A stretch of DNA of 64,000 bases, taken from NCBI RefSeq assembly GCF_030272615.1, contig NC_081412.1:100627796-100691795 (forward strand). The letters are read 5' to 3'. The notes under the pieces were generated by a model. It was not told where the DNA came from, ran no database searches, and worked only from the letters and a program-made list of their open reading frames with translations. Of the stretch, positions 45,702-55,990 are shown piece after piece. Position numbers and translations under genes: made by a program. The stretch's first letter is position 1, and every line of letters begins with the position of its first letter. This DNA is from Cryptomeria japonica. Lineage: Eukaryota > Streptophyta > Pinopsida > Cupressales > Cupressaceae.

Positions 45702-46869
45702 TGATGAATACTAAGAGGGGGGGTGAATTAGTATGCCAAAAATCACTGCACTAAAACACTTACACAGTCTAAAGATAAACCGGTAAAGCAGTCTGACAGT
45801 CAAACCGGTTACCACACATGCAAACCAAAATGCAAATAAAACATTCACCCACAAAAGCAATACAACCATAACACAAGATATTTGATGTGGAAACCCAACT
45901 GGGAAAAACCATGGTGAGATGGAACTCACAAGTCACTATCTGCAGAATAGAAACTAGACCAGTTAAGGCTAGACTAGTTAAGGTCTACAATGTTCTTCAC
46001 CAGAACATATCTTGTTAGGAATCTCAATCTCTGTTAGGAGATAAGTCCGATTAAAGACTACCTTGTTAGAGGATTTTCGATTCACATGTGTGAACCACCT
46101 TGTTAGAGGATTTTACAAAGGCTTTGAGGCCTACCTGGTTAAGGGTTACAAACTTGTCAAAGATGTGAGTAATCAATAAGTGTTTGATCTATCTAATAGC
46201 ACAAACTGCTTGGTTAGATCTAGTATTGCTCATAGCTAATGCATTCCAGCATTACTTCAGTCTTCTCTCTCTCTCTCTTATAGTTACAACTTGATCTTCT
46301 TAGATAAGATCATTCTCACAACAACTCAACTTCTACCTCAAACCCTAGCTCAACATTAACCCTTTCAACAACAACTTAAAACCCTAGACATGATGTCCTT
46401 TTTAAAGGAATCTGATTTCATGTCGGTCCAATAGGATTACATTACAATTTCCTAGGTTCAATGAATCTAGACATACTCAGTAACACGACACATGAATCAC
46501 CGTCAATGTGTTGGCACCATCAAACAATCGGTGGATTGGTAACTCATCACAAAATGCTGATTGATAACTCATCGCAGAGTATTACTGGTTCCTACAAAAT
46601 ACTGGTTTCCGATTTGTCAAAAATGAAGACTGGTAAGAATGTATTGTGTCACTTTGCTCCCTCGTACCGCTTGGGATTTGCGAACCACTTGGGGTCGACA
46701 TGCCACTTCAGATCGGGAAACACATTCTGCAAAATCACTAGTCTAGAGACTAGTATACAACATACCGGTTGCAACAAATACCAGTTGAGCGCAAGCTCAT
46801 ACATATAAAGGGGATCTCAATACAAGTGTGTGTCCATCAATGACAATATAAACATAAAAAATGCCAACA
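45702..46869 (-). repeat. Element C 5' LTR (1168 bp)
   Basis: It is collinear with 39444-40600 with few substitutions. One small tandem duplication (GGCTAGACTAGTTAAGG, near 45967-45983) is absent from the other copy. Confidence 0.93.
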
Positions 46870-46874
46870 CACAA

Positions 46875-46902
46875 TCCTCTGAGATTGTTTGTAGCCTTCC
46901 AT
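46875..46902 (-). pseudogene. Element B ORF1, first ~10 codons, cut off by insertion of C
   Basis: Minus-strand ATG at 46902, 45 bases after the primer site, reads MEGYKQSQRI. It then runs into the CACAA target duplication and element C. Across the insertion the same frame resumes at 39438 with VYLQEEIDH.. (V is shared through the duplicated bases). The start and frame agree with a zinc-knuckle ORF placed right after the 5' LTR. Confidence 0.78.
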
Positions 46903-46946
46903 TGGTAAGATCTTTCTCTTTAGGTAGTTAAACCCTTTTTCAAGAT

Positions 46947-46959
46947 TCAAGCTCTACCA
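46947..46959 (-). promoter_or_regulatory. Element B primer-binding site, damaged
   Basis: Minus-strand TGGTAGAGCTTGA lies two bases after the LTR. The usual plant site is TGGTATCAGAGC; here three bases (TCA) appear deleted, which should impair priming. Confidence 0.7.
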
Positions 46960-46961
46960 AT

Positions 46962-48093
46962 TGTTAGGCTCAATATGGAAAGCTAATGTAGTGAGAGGGG
47001 AGGGGTGAATCAGTACTGAAAAACTTTTCTTGAATAACAACTTTACTGTTATGCATAAACAGAATAGTGCAGTAACATAAAATAAAGTTAAAGCAAATAG
47101 ATAACAATCATACATGATTCACTCCATAACACATATATTTTGGTTACGCAGAAACTCTTGGCTAGAGAGAAAAACTACGGTGGGGATGGCACCCACAACT
47201 TCACTACTGCAATAATAAAGAGTGCTCAGTTAGAGCTACATTTTAGCTATTTCTCATAGCTTACCCTATTAGGAGTAATAAGATCTGTTAGATCTACCTT
47301 GCTAAAGGATTTTACAACATTTATTCTGAATACTGCACCTGGTTAGAGGCTTTACAATTTATAGACTTGATTAGAGTCTTTTACCCTGTTAAAGGTTTCT
47401 CTTTCAACTTCACAATATTATAATAAAATCATTACAAATATCCGCAACTTTACATCTGAAATGTTATAGTAGATTCTATGTGCTCAGAATAGATTACCTT
47501 GCTTATAGCATACCTCAGTAACCCATATAGTAACTCGGTAAACCCTTCTATTTACTCTGTTCTTCGACTGTTCTCTGAAAACCTTTTCTCAGTGACCTCT
47601 GTGTCTCTGTAATAGTCTTCTTACACACATATACACCCTTAACTCATGTTGTATAAATAGATCTCTTAAGATAGTGATCTAATTCATTGCTTCGATCTTA
47701 CAAACAAGATTCCTCAAATGAATAACTATACAAAATATTTCATTGGTTAGATTGATCTCTAAATCATACACAATCTTTTAGTACAATTTCCAATGTAATA
47801 ACGGTTAGATGTGCCTCAATCTTGTAACACATTTTCATATGCATGTCCAAGTTCAATGTATCTGGTAACACGTTTCACTCGGTGTATATCAACTCGGTGT
47901 GTCATCTTTGCTGCTTGGTAGACATAAAAAGATACTCGGTAGACAGCTCAGTGTATACTGCGTTTTGTGACTGCTTTCCTCTGTAACTGGCTAGACTGTG
48001 CATACCGAATGAATATCTCGGTAGTGGTAACCGACTAGAGTATATAGAATAACTTTGGATATAAAACTAATGGCAATTTGATAAGTAGTAACA
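46962..48093 (-). repeat. Element B 5' LTR (1132 bp)
   Basis: TGTTAGGCTC..GTAGTAACA, followed by the target duplication CTCTA. Collinear with 32755-33888. Confidence 0.92.
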
Positions 48094-48109
48094 CTCTAAC
48101 CTAATCTAA

Positions 48110-49690
48110 TATGAAAATTTAAAGTTAAACAAAGCCATTAAATGAAGTTTTGAAATAACTTCCCCTCTTGCCTAATTTATTGGATTTCTCATGCCTTTGA
48201 ACAATGGGCATAGGAAGGAGTAGAGACCAACAATTTTTGATTTGCTTAATCTTTACCTGTGAACCCAAAATCATGTGACTTTCTCACTTGCTAACAATAT
48301 CTTTTGGTGGTGTGAAGGTGTTTCTCTCTTCTCTTTTAAGTTCATTTTCATGTTCTGAGGTGAACATAGCAAAAAGAATCTATTAATCCTTCATTGAGAA
48401 AGATAGTAGATATGGCATCCTCTTGAAAACACTCAATTCATCCAGTCATAATTGCATTCCACTTTTCCTGCATGTTGTCTTTTTGCATGTTTTTCGATTT
48501 TGAACTCCTCCAAAAACCTAGGAATGAAGTCCCTTTCTCATTTCTCATGATCCTCCACTTTATGAGATAGCAACCTATTTTCTATTATCATGCAAAAAAT
48601 TTCCAATTCATTTTGGAATTAGGCTTCATCCATCTCTTCCTCATTCTCCCCCAGAGTTGAGGGATTTTTGGGAATTTCTTTCAAGATTATGAGAATTACC
48701 TCACCTTCACTCTCAGTGTTTTCTCTATCATCAATATTTGCACCGTGATCCAAATGTTCATAGAGATCTATTATATCTCATTGTAAATCTGAGATGATCT
48801 CCATAATTGGCACAAATATTTCTTCTTCCTTTCTTTCTAGTAAGCATGGGGCCCAACAATCTTTACATGTTTCACCTCCTTCTTGTTCACGAGACTAGTT
48901 TGACCCCCAAATGACTAAGCTACCCTTAAAAAGTGAGATGGTGTTGGGGAGAGGTATTTGTGGAGGAAAATTATTTCTTAAGCCGAGCAAGGAAACTTGA
49001 TTTCCTTGAGCTGATGCAAATTTTGACATGAGGTGTTTTTATTTTCATAGAAATATTTCTTAGTTTTTTGCAGAAACTTGGGTAATAGGCAATTTATTTT
49101 GTCTCCTTTGTTCTTCTATCTCTTGTTTTTGTAGGAAGGCATGACATGTTTAAGCGTATTTTGATACTCTAGTTCCTCTGCTTCAATTGACCTTAATTGG
49201 TCATAGAAATCTTCCATGATCCCTTTGATACTAACTTTAGTAGAAAATCTTTCATTAGGGGAATAGGCAACATAATGGGTTGGTTGATGAAAGGACTAGG
49301 AATACATGGGTAAAATTTCTTCATTTTTAAGGAGGAAAAAACAATTATTGATCAAAGTATTCTTCCATGATGGAGTTGAATCATGAATATGAGCTTGTGA
49401 GAGTTTATCCCATAAAGAGAAAACAATACATACCATTTGAGTCATGGTCATGCAAGAATGTTTTCTTAAGAGTTTCTTCTAGTGGAATTAATGAAGATTG
49501 TTGGTAGATATATTTCCCACTACAATTGTTTCTCTTAAATTGATCCTATTTTATCAAAGAGTAGTGACAACCGCACCAACAATTGGAGAGATTGCAATAA
49601 AACCACAATCTTCCTCTATGTTTGAGAGGGGTAGTTCTCTCTTATGATGGGGGTATTTATAATTTTTGTGTACTTTTAACCTAAAAGCAC
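48110..49690 (-). pseudogene. Decayed unknown ORF (~500 codons), minus strand
   Basis: On the minus strand a coherent frame starts at ATG 49030 (MSKFASAQGNQVSLLGLRNN). It proceeds through SLFKGSLVIWGSN, CKDCWAPCLLERKEEEIFVP, DLYEHLDHGANIDDRENTES and LILKEIPKNPSTLGENEEEM to about 48190. Stops are several TGA plus single TAG and TAA. Upstream, related-looking protein continues in other frames: YDQLRSIEAEELEYQN, then AFLQKQEIEEQRRQNK (coiled coil). Near 49640 it reads RELPLSNIEEDCGFIAISPI. That last segment recurs in each of the three tandem units to the right. I do not recognise the family. Gag-like or a host gene remnant are both possible. Confidence 0.5.
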
Positions 49691-51864
49691 ATAAAGGATA
49701 AAGCATAAAACTAAAACAAGATGAATAACATAAAACCTAATGATAGACATACAAACACAAAATAGGATTTCATAACTGATAACAAACTATAGGGGGTTTA
49801 AGCACAAAACAAGCTTTGACTTGTAATGATGATGAAATAAGGGCGATGAATCTCAACATATGAAAAGATGGGTAACCCTAGCACATCCAAACCAAGATAC
49901 AAAAGATTGACCATGATTCATTACATCAATTGCATGAATTATAAATATTCCAATAGATGACAAATGATTTCCACATAGACAAAAGATATCACTAATTTGA
50001 CATACGAAAAAATAAGTAATAATAACTCAAGAAGAAAGTATACAACATATGAGCTAAATGCATTCTTTATTATTTCCATGAAATTATACAATCTCATGAA
50101 CTCTTTTGTACACAATGTAAACACAAAATTCATCAAACTATTTCTCTAAGAATTTCTCCATAGTCTCCCTTCTATAACAATCTCCCTTTTTACAAATAAA
50201 ACAACATTGTATTTATAGGATTTTGATGATAGCTACTTTGTAACCACTTAGAATACCCAATTTAGGCAACCACTTAGGATAATCAACTTGTTGGTAAATA
50301 TATTTGCCACTACGATTGTTTCTCTAAAACTGATCCTATTTTCTTGAAGAGGAGTGACAACCACATCAACAATTGGAGAGACTGCAACAAAACCATAATC
50401 TTCCTCTATGTTTGAGAGGGGTAGTTCTCTTGTATGATGGGGGTATTTGTAATTTTTGTGTACTTTTAACCAAAAAGTACATAAAGGAGAAAACATAAAA
50501 CTAAAACAAGATGAATAACATAAAGCCTAATGATAGACATACAAACACAAAATAGGATTTCACAACTGATAACAAACTATAGGGGGTTTAAGCAGAAAAC
50601 ATGCTTTGACTTGCAATGATTATGAAAGAAGGGTGATGAATCTCAACATATAAAAAGATGGGTAATCCTAGCACATCCAAACCAAGATACAAAACCTTGA
50701 TCATGTTTCATTACATCAATTGCATGAATTATAAATATTCCAATAGATGACAAATGATTTTCACATAGACAAAAGATATCACTAATTTGACATACAAAAA
50801 ATAAGTAATAATAACTCAAGAAGCAAGTCTAGAACATATGAGCTAAATTCATTCTTTATTATTTCCATGAAATTATACAATCTCAAGAACTCTTTTGTAC
50901 ACAGTGTAAACACAAAAGTCTTCAAACTATTTCTCTAAGAATTTCTCCATAGTCTCCCCTCTATAAGAATCTCCCATTTTACAAATAAAATAGCCTTGTA
51001 TTTATAGGCTTTTGAGGATAGCTACTTTGTAACCACTTAGAATACCCACTTTAGGAAACCACTTAGGATAATCGACTTGTTGGTAAATATATTTGCCACT
51101 ATGATTTTTTCTCTAAAACTGATCCTATATTCTCGAAGATCAGTGACAACCACACCAACAATTGGAGAGATTGCAATAAAACCACAATCTTCCTTTACAT
51201 TTGAGAGGGGTAGTTCTCTTGTATGATGGGGGTAGTTGTAATTTTTGTGTAATTTTAACTTGAAAGTACATAAAGGAGAATACATAAAACTAAAACAAGA
51301 TGAATAAAATAAAACCTAATGATAGACATACAAAAACCAAACATGATTTCACAACTGATAACAAACTATAGGGGGTTTAAGAAGAAAACAAGCTTTGACT
51401 TGAAATGATGATGAAAGAAGGGTGAGGAATCTCAACATATGAAAAGATGGGTAACCCTAGCACATCCAAACTAAGATAAAAAAGCTTGATTATGTTTCAT
51501 TACATCAATTGCATGAATTATAAACATTCCATTAGATGACAAATTATTTCCACATAGACAAAAGATATCACTAATTTGACATACGAAAATAAGTAATAAT
51601 AACTCAAAAAGAAAGTCTAGAGCATATGCGATAAATGCATTCTTGATTTTTTCCATGAAATTATACAATCTCAAGAAATCTTTTGTACACAGTGTAAACA
51701 CAAAAGTCATCAAACTATTTCTCTAAGAATTTCTCCCTAGTCTCCCCTCTATAATAGTCTCCCTTTTTACAAATAAAATAGCCTTGCATTTATAGGTTTT
51801 TGAGGATAACTACTTTGTAACCACTTAGAGTACCCACTTTAGGCAACCACTTAGGATAATCGAC
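49497..51864 (-). repeat. Three tandem ~789-bp units, each with a TATA box and the same coding start
   Basis: The units are 49497-50286, 50287-51075 and 51076-51864. Each (plus) begins TTGTTGGTARATATATTT and ends ..CACTTAGGATAATCRAC. On the minus strand each has CCTATAAATRCAAGG (plus 50211-50219, 51000-51008, 51788-51796), a good plant TATA box. About 500 bases further each has the peptide-coding segment RELPLSN(I/V)(E/K)EDYGF. The unit ends do not form clear TG..CA with a primer site, so LTR identity is unproven. They stand directly upstream of the decayed ORF at 48110-49690. Confidence 0.88.
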
Positions 51865-51960
51865 TTAGGTACCCACTTAGGATATCTACCTTAGGTACCC
51901 ACTCAGGATAACTACCTAAGTGACCACTTATAATAACTACCTTTTTGGAAACAAGTTAGG
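51785..51960. repeat. Short tandem array, ~24-bp unit (ACCCACTTAGGATAACTACC)
   Basis: From the end of the third 789-bp unit onward, variants of ACCCACTTAGGATAACTACC follow each other five to six times with small indels. The same words occur once or twice at the ends of units 1 and 2, so the array grew from the unit end. Confidence 0.6.
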
Positions 51961-52448
51961 AAAACAAAACAAATTTGATTCTAGTTAGGATTCACTCGAA
52001 TTTTTTAGAATCAAAGTCCATTCTCTAACATTTGTTATAATAAGTGACATAAGTCACTTTTACCAAAGTACAACTAACAACTTTTGACTTTGAAGAAAGA
52101 CCAAATTGTTGATATTGTTGAGGCAGTTTTCCATCTTCATCTACTTCATTTGTCTTTGTAACCATCTCACCATCAAATCTATGAGCAAATAATCTTGAAG
52201 TTTTTCATAAGGATGAAAATTTTATTTGATTGCACTACAAAGTGTCTTTACATATTGAAACTATTGTCATTTTATGAAACCCTTGGTACATCAATGAGAA
52301 CCAATCAGAGACATGATCCATGGACCAACACTGCCCCATTTGATCAAGGAGAGATCAATGAAAATATGAAGTGTGAAGTGTCATCTTGTCGGGAGGAAGT
52401 TCCTTAGTCCTCCACCCCTGAACTCTGGACCCTCATAGTTACCAAGTT
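51961..52448. other. No gene seen
   Basis: AT-rich sequence. One short plus-strand frame (52195-52407) has no support. Confidence 0.4.
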
Positions 52449-52925
52449 GCTAAGCCTCCTTTTCTCTTCCCCTAGAACTTCGGAACCTCGAGGTTCTAAA
52501 GTTTCTTCCTTAGCCTCCTATTTTCTTCCCCAGAAGTCCAAAACCCCGAAGTTTTGAATTTCCTTTCCTTTGTCTCCTCTTCTCTTCCCTAGAACTCCGG
52601 AACCTTGAGGTTCCGAAGTTCCTTTCCTTTGTCTCCTCTTCTCTTCTTCGGACCTCTAGAACCTCAAGGTTTTGAAGTTCATTACCTTTGTCTCCTCTTC
52701 TCTTTCCCGGAACTCCAAAATCCTGAGGTTCAGAAGTTCCTTTCCTTTTTCTCCTCTTCTCTTCCCTGGAACTCTGGAACCCCAAGGTTCTGAAATTCCT
52801 TCCTTAACTTCTTCTTCTCTTCCTCGGAACTCTGAAACCCCAAGGTTCCCAAGTTTCTTTCCTTTGTCTTCTTTTCTCTTCCCCAGAAATTTGGAACCTC
52901 GATGTTCTGAAGTTCCTTCATTAGT
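52449..52925. repeat. 59-bp palindromic minisatellite, ~8 units
   Basis: Units of about 59 bases contain CTTTGTCTCCTCTTCTCTTCC followed by AACTCCGGAACCTTGAGGTTCC, of which GGAACCTYRAGGTTCC is a near-perfect inverted repeat. Eight diverged units stand head to tail. The Arg/Glu-rich minus frames and Ser/Pro-rich plus frames here are by-products and change frame from unit to unit, since 59 is not a multiple of 3. Confidence 0.85.
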
Positions 52926-53599
52926 GTGCTCCATATTTCCTTGAGGCATCTTGTCATACAGTTTGCGTCCCATGTCAATGCTTCACCATTTTATGCTACA
53001 CTAAATTCTTCATGTTTTAATAACCATCCATTATCTGTTTGAAGGATTCTACATAAGTACATACAAGGAGGGCATTGATAGACATAGAGGAGTTTGGTGC
53101 TATACTTTCATAGACTATAAAAGATACTTTTCATTCTATTTGTCTTTTCAGGAAGTTGCGAGTCTTTGACAAAATACTGATATATTGACTTGAAACTCTT
53201 TCACCCATTATTCTCTTTGTCGACATTTTGAATAAATTAATCAACAACAATACTATCACTTGTTATTGTTGCCCATTTATAACTTTATCAGTCTTTTAAG
53301 AAAGCATGATAAATCATTAATAAAAATCCCAAAGATTTAGTTGTTGCCAATTATATTAGTTTTCCTTTGATTGGTATTTGGAGCAACACTACTAATCATT
53401 ATAAATGTGGCAATTTTCTTATGATTCAATTATTTTTGTAATTCTTGGAAAATTGGACAAGTGTTTCTAGGATTTGATTAAAATCATAAATAAATTTTCA
53501 TTTGAAATAGAAAGAGAGTTAGTATATGAGGATAATCAAGGATTTGTTTGACCAAGTCTTTTATAATAGAGATATTTCATGTCCCACTAGGCTTGCTAG
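52926..53599. other. No gene seen
   Basis: AT-rich sequence between the minisatellite and the dispersed repeat. Nothing recognised. Confidence 0.4.
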
Positions 53600-54772
53600 G
53601 AAATACTATTGATTCCTAAGAAGGTTCGTGTCTTAAATAAGCATAGGTTGGAAGTTTCACAAACATAGGACACATATTTATTTGTGGTTTGTGAAATAAC
53701 CTCTAAGATTTTAGAAGCCAACTCTTCATTCAACAGGGAAAAGGGAAACGAGGAGGAAATAGAAAGGAAAGCTAAAGTAAGGCAAAATGACAGGAGCAAA
53801 GCTTTTACAACACTTTAATTCCTTTTGTGAGAATCACAGTAAAACTATGATTTCTAAGGAAGAGAACATCACACCGCAAAACTTAATTATTGGAATGAGA
53901 ATGAAACATGCAAAGTGACTTAAACATAGGTGTAACTTTCAAATCCTCTTGTGGAAGCATCTGCAAAGGATTGATGAAAGAAAAACATTTCTTCAAGGTT
54001 CTCAAAATAATTAACCATTCTTAAAATATTCTCATTGGTAAATTCCACTACATGAACCATTATTTCATATTAAGTAGAATTGTAGGTCTAAGCCGAAATG
54101 GGCATACAACAATTACTTCTAAATCAAAGTGACATGGAGCATGCCAACATAAGAAAATAAAGGTAAAGGAAAATAAATGGATAATCTAGTGCCCAACCTA
54201 AGAACAAATATGCTAAGGTTGGATCATAGATACAAATTACTAAACTCTGAGACATTCTTTTATTTTTTGAAATAAAGGGGATTATGAAAACTTCTTTCAC
54301 AAAAAGTGTTAACTCCTATTATAGGAAAAACTATAGGCTTTAATAGAATTCTTTCCACTAAAAATGGATTGACTTTTGCAACTGAATTCCTCTTTGCATA
54401 CTCGCAATGTGTTTTTCACAGTCATGATGATCATTGTAAATACCTCATGTGAAGGACCTATGCATTATTCTCTCCCTTTGAATCCAAGCATGAGTTCCAC
54501 TTGGACCTTTCATAAGTTACAAAAATAAAGGGTTTTGACACACGACTCCTTTTAGAAACATTTAGCAATTGATTCAGTTTCAGGTCCATTGGGCATCTCG
54601 ATTCATTATGGGTCGACACATCTTGGGACATTATGGGTCCACACATGTAAAGCTTCCCAAAAGAAAACTCCTTGAAAATATTCAAGTGCTTTTGGAGAGA
54701 TTGAGGCCATGGGGATTATAACTTTTTTTATCAAACTCGACTTGATCTAGCTAAAGTCAAAGAATCTACATA
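53600..54772. repeat. Dispersed repeat, copy 2
   Basis: Same orientation as 28262-29800, with about 0.35 kb missing near 54625-54650. The alignment ends at the motif AGTCAAAGAATCTA (copy 1 near 29786, copy 2 near 54754). Confidence 0.8.
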
Positions 54773-54930
54773 TTTCATATGAGCAATGTATAGTAATTTC
54801 AATACTATTAATGATTCTTATTTCTATCTAGATCATCTAGACATCATCTAGATCCCATATATGAGAAAATTTTGAAACTTGAAACAAGGAATGACTTTTG
54901 CATGTTGTGTCCATTATTATGTTATCCAAT

Positions 54931-55660
54931 TTAGCATGCTCTCTTTGATAATTTCTTTTTTGTAAAGGAATAAGAAGGCAATAAATCTAAAATTTGTGAA
55001 TCTTCAACATGCCTTGAGATATCAATTGAGAAAACATCCTCTCCATCATTACCGTACTTCCGTTGTGCTAATTTGGTGCTAAAATCAATATGTTCATCCA
55101 TTTTCCCACAGGAGGAATTGGTGAGATAAATCAACCTTTTCATTTGTGTAACTCCAAGCTTCTAGCATAGAGCTATACGAATAAATAATTTTCTCTTCAT
55201 TTCTAGAATCATCAAGCTCTTCTATATGAATAATTGAAAGGACATATTGTTCATCTTGTAGTTTCATCTTTACTTGCAGCTTGATTACTTCATATCTATC
55301 TTCATCATTGTTACATTTAAATGAATTATTATAATAATTTGAGTTCATATTTTCAACCATGATATTTTTACCTTTCGCTTGTTTGGTGAAAACTTTTTGT
55401 TCTTCCTCCTCGATTAGCTCAAAAATGTCATATGGGTTTATTTTCATCCGCTCTTCTTGTTTCTTGCTAGTTGTAGCTTTATCCCTCTTATCTTTTTCCA
55501 TTCTTCTTCTCATGAAGTACTCATCAAATGGTACTTAAAATCTTCCCTTTAAAATGTACTCAATGTTTTTGAAATCCTCTCCTTCTTGAGGCATAGCTTT
55601 TCCCTTAAAATATACAAATTGGTAAAATGTATGTGCTTCCTTAAATTTTCTAGGTGTCAT
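54931..55660 (-). pseudogene. Unknown charged protein fragment, cut by an LTR fragment
   Basis: Minus-strand ATG 55660 opens a frame reading FKEAHTFYQFVYFKGKAMPQ and YILKGRF, then TAG, then VPFDEYFMRRRMEKDKRDKA. It goes on through INPYDIFELIEEEEQKVFTK to 55094. After a frameshift it continues to 54931 (STKLAQRKYGNDGEDVFSID). It is rich in Lys and Glu and likely helical, and I do not recognise it. The frame begins two bases from the LTR fragment at 55662, so the original N terminus may have been lost there. Confidence 0.45.
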
Positions 55661-55661
55661 T

Positions 55662-55990
55662 TGTTGGCATTTTTAGTTTGTTGGCATTTTGCATATAGAT
55701 TGCGTTAATGATATGTTGTCATTGATGTCAATTTAACCGGTAATGGTATTCATGTTATTGTCGATACTATTGTTTTTTATATTGGCTGGTAACTGGTAGG
55801 AAGAGATCTGTGGAAGATGTTGTAAACCGGTATGTTAAGTTTGTGAGTTGAACCAGTAAACTAGTGTAAAGGGTTAAACCTTTCTATGCAATGTAACTGG
55901 TAAACCCTATCAGTTGTTAAACCCTAACTGATCAAGTTTGTTGGTTTATTATCTGATGAGTGGTAATGATGGAGACACGTGTGATCATTG
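55662..55990 (+). repeat. LTR fragment of the solo-LTR/C type, cut by element L2
   Basis: It starts TGTTGGCATTTTTAGTTTG and shares words with the solo LTR at 12069 and the C LTR (ATGTTGTCATTGATGTCAAT, CCGGT motifs, CCCTAACTGATCA). It stops at 55990 where the L2 LTR begins, so L2 probably inserted into it. The rest would lie beyond the right end of L2, outside the window. Confidence 0.6.

Larger units (their letters stand above)
39444..46869 (-). mobile_element. Element C: pol-less Sirevirus-like LTR element, minus strand, nested in B
   Basis: LTRs 39444-40600 and 45702-46869 (plus-strand TGATGAATACT..AATGCCAACA) are flanked by the perfect 5-bp duplication CACAA (39439-39443 and 46870-46874). 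On the minus strand: 5' LTR, Met primer site, ORF1 with zinc knuckles, spacer, long ORF2, polypurine tracts, 3' LTR. The total is 7426 bp with a 5.1-kb internal region and no pol domain. It has the same architecture as B, although the DNA is clearly diverged. Because it sits inside B it is younger than B. Confidence 0.95.
32755..48093 (-). mobile_element. Element B: pol-less Sirevirus-like LTR element, minus strand, split by element C
   Basis: LTRs 32755-33888 and 46962-48093 start TGTTAGGC and end GTAGTAACA on the plus strand. They are flanked by the 5-bp target duplication CTCTA (32750-32754 and 48094-48098). On the minus strand the order is 5' LTR, primer site, ORF1 (zinc knuckles), ORF2 (~990 codons), polypurine motifs, 3' LTR. 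Without C the element is about 7.9 kb. No protease, RT, RNase H or integrase is present, so mobility would need enzymes from another element. Confidence 0.93.

Noticed and set aside
52510-52978. Overlapping Arg/Glu-rich and Ser/Pro-rich frames on both strands
   Set aside because: Produced by the 59-bp minisatellite; frames rotate each unit.
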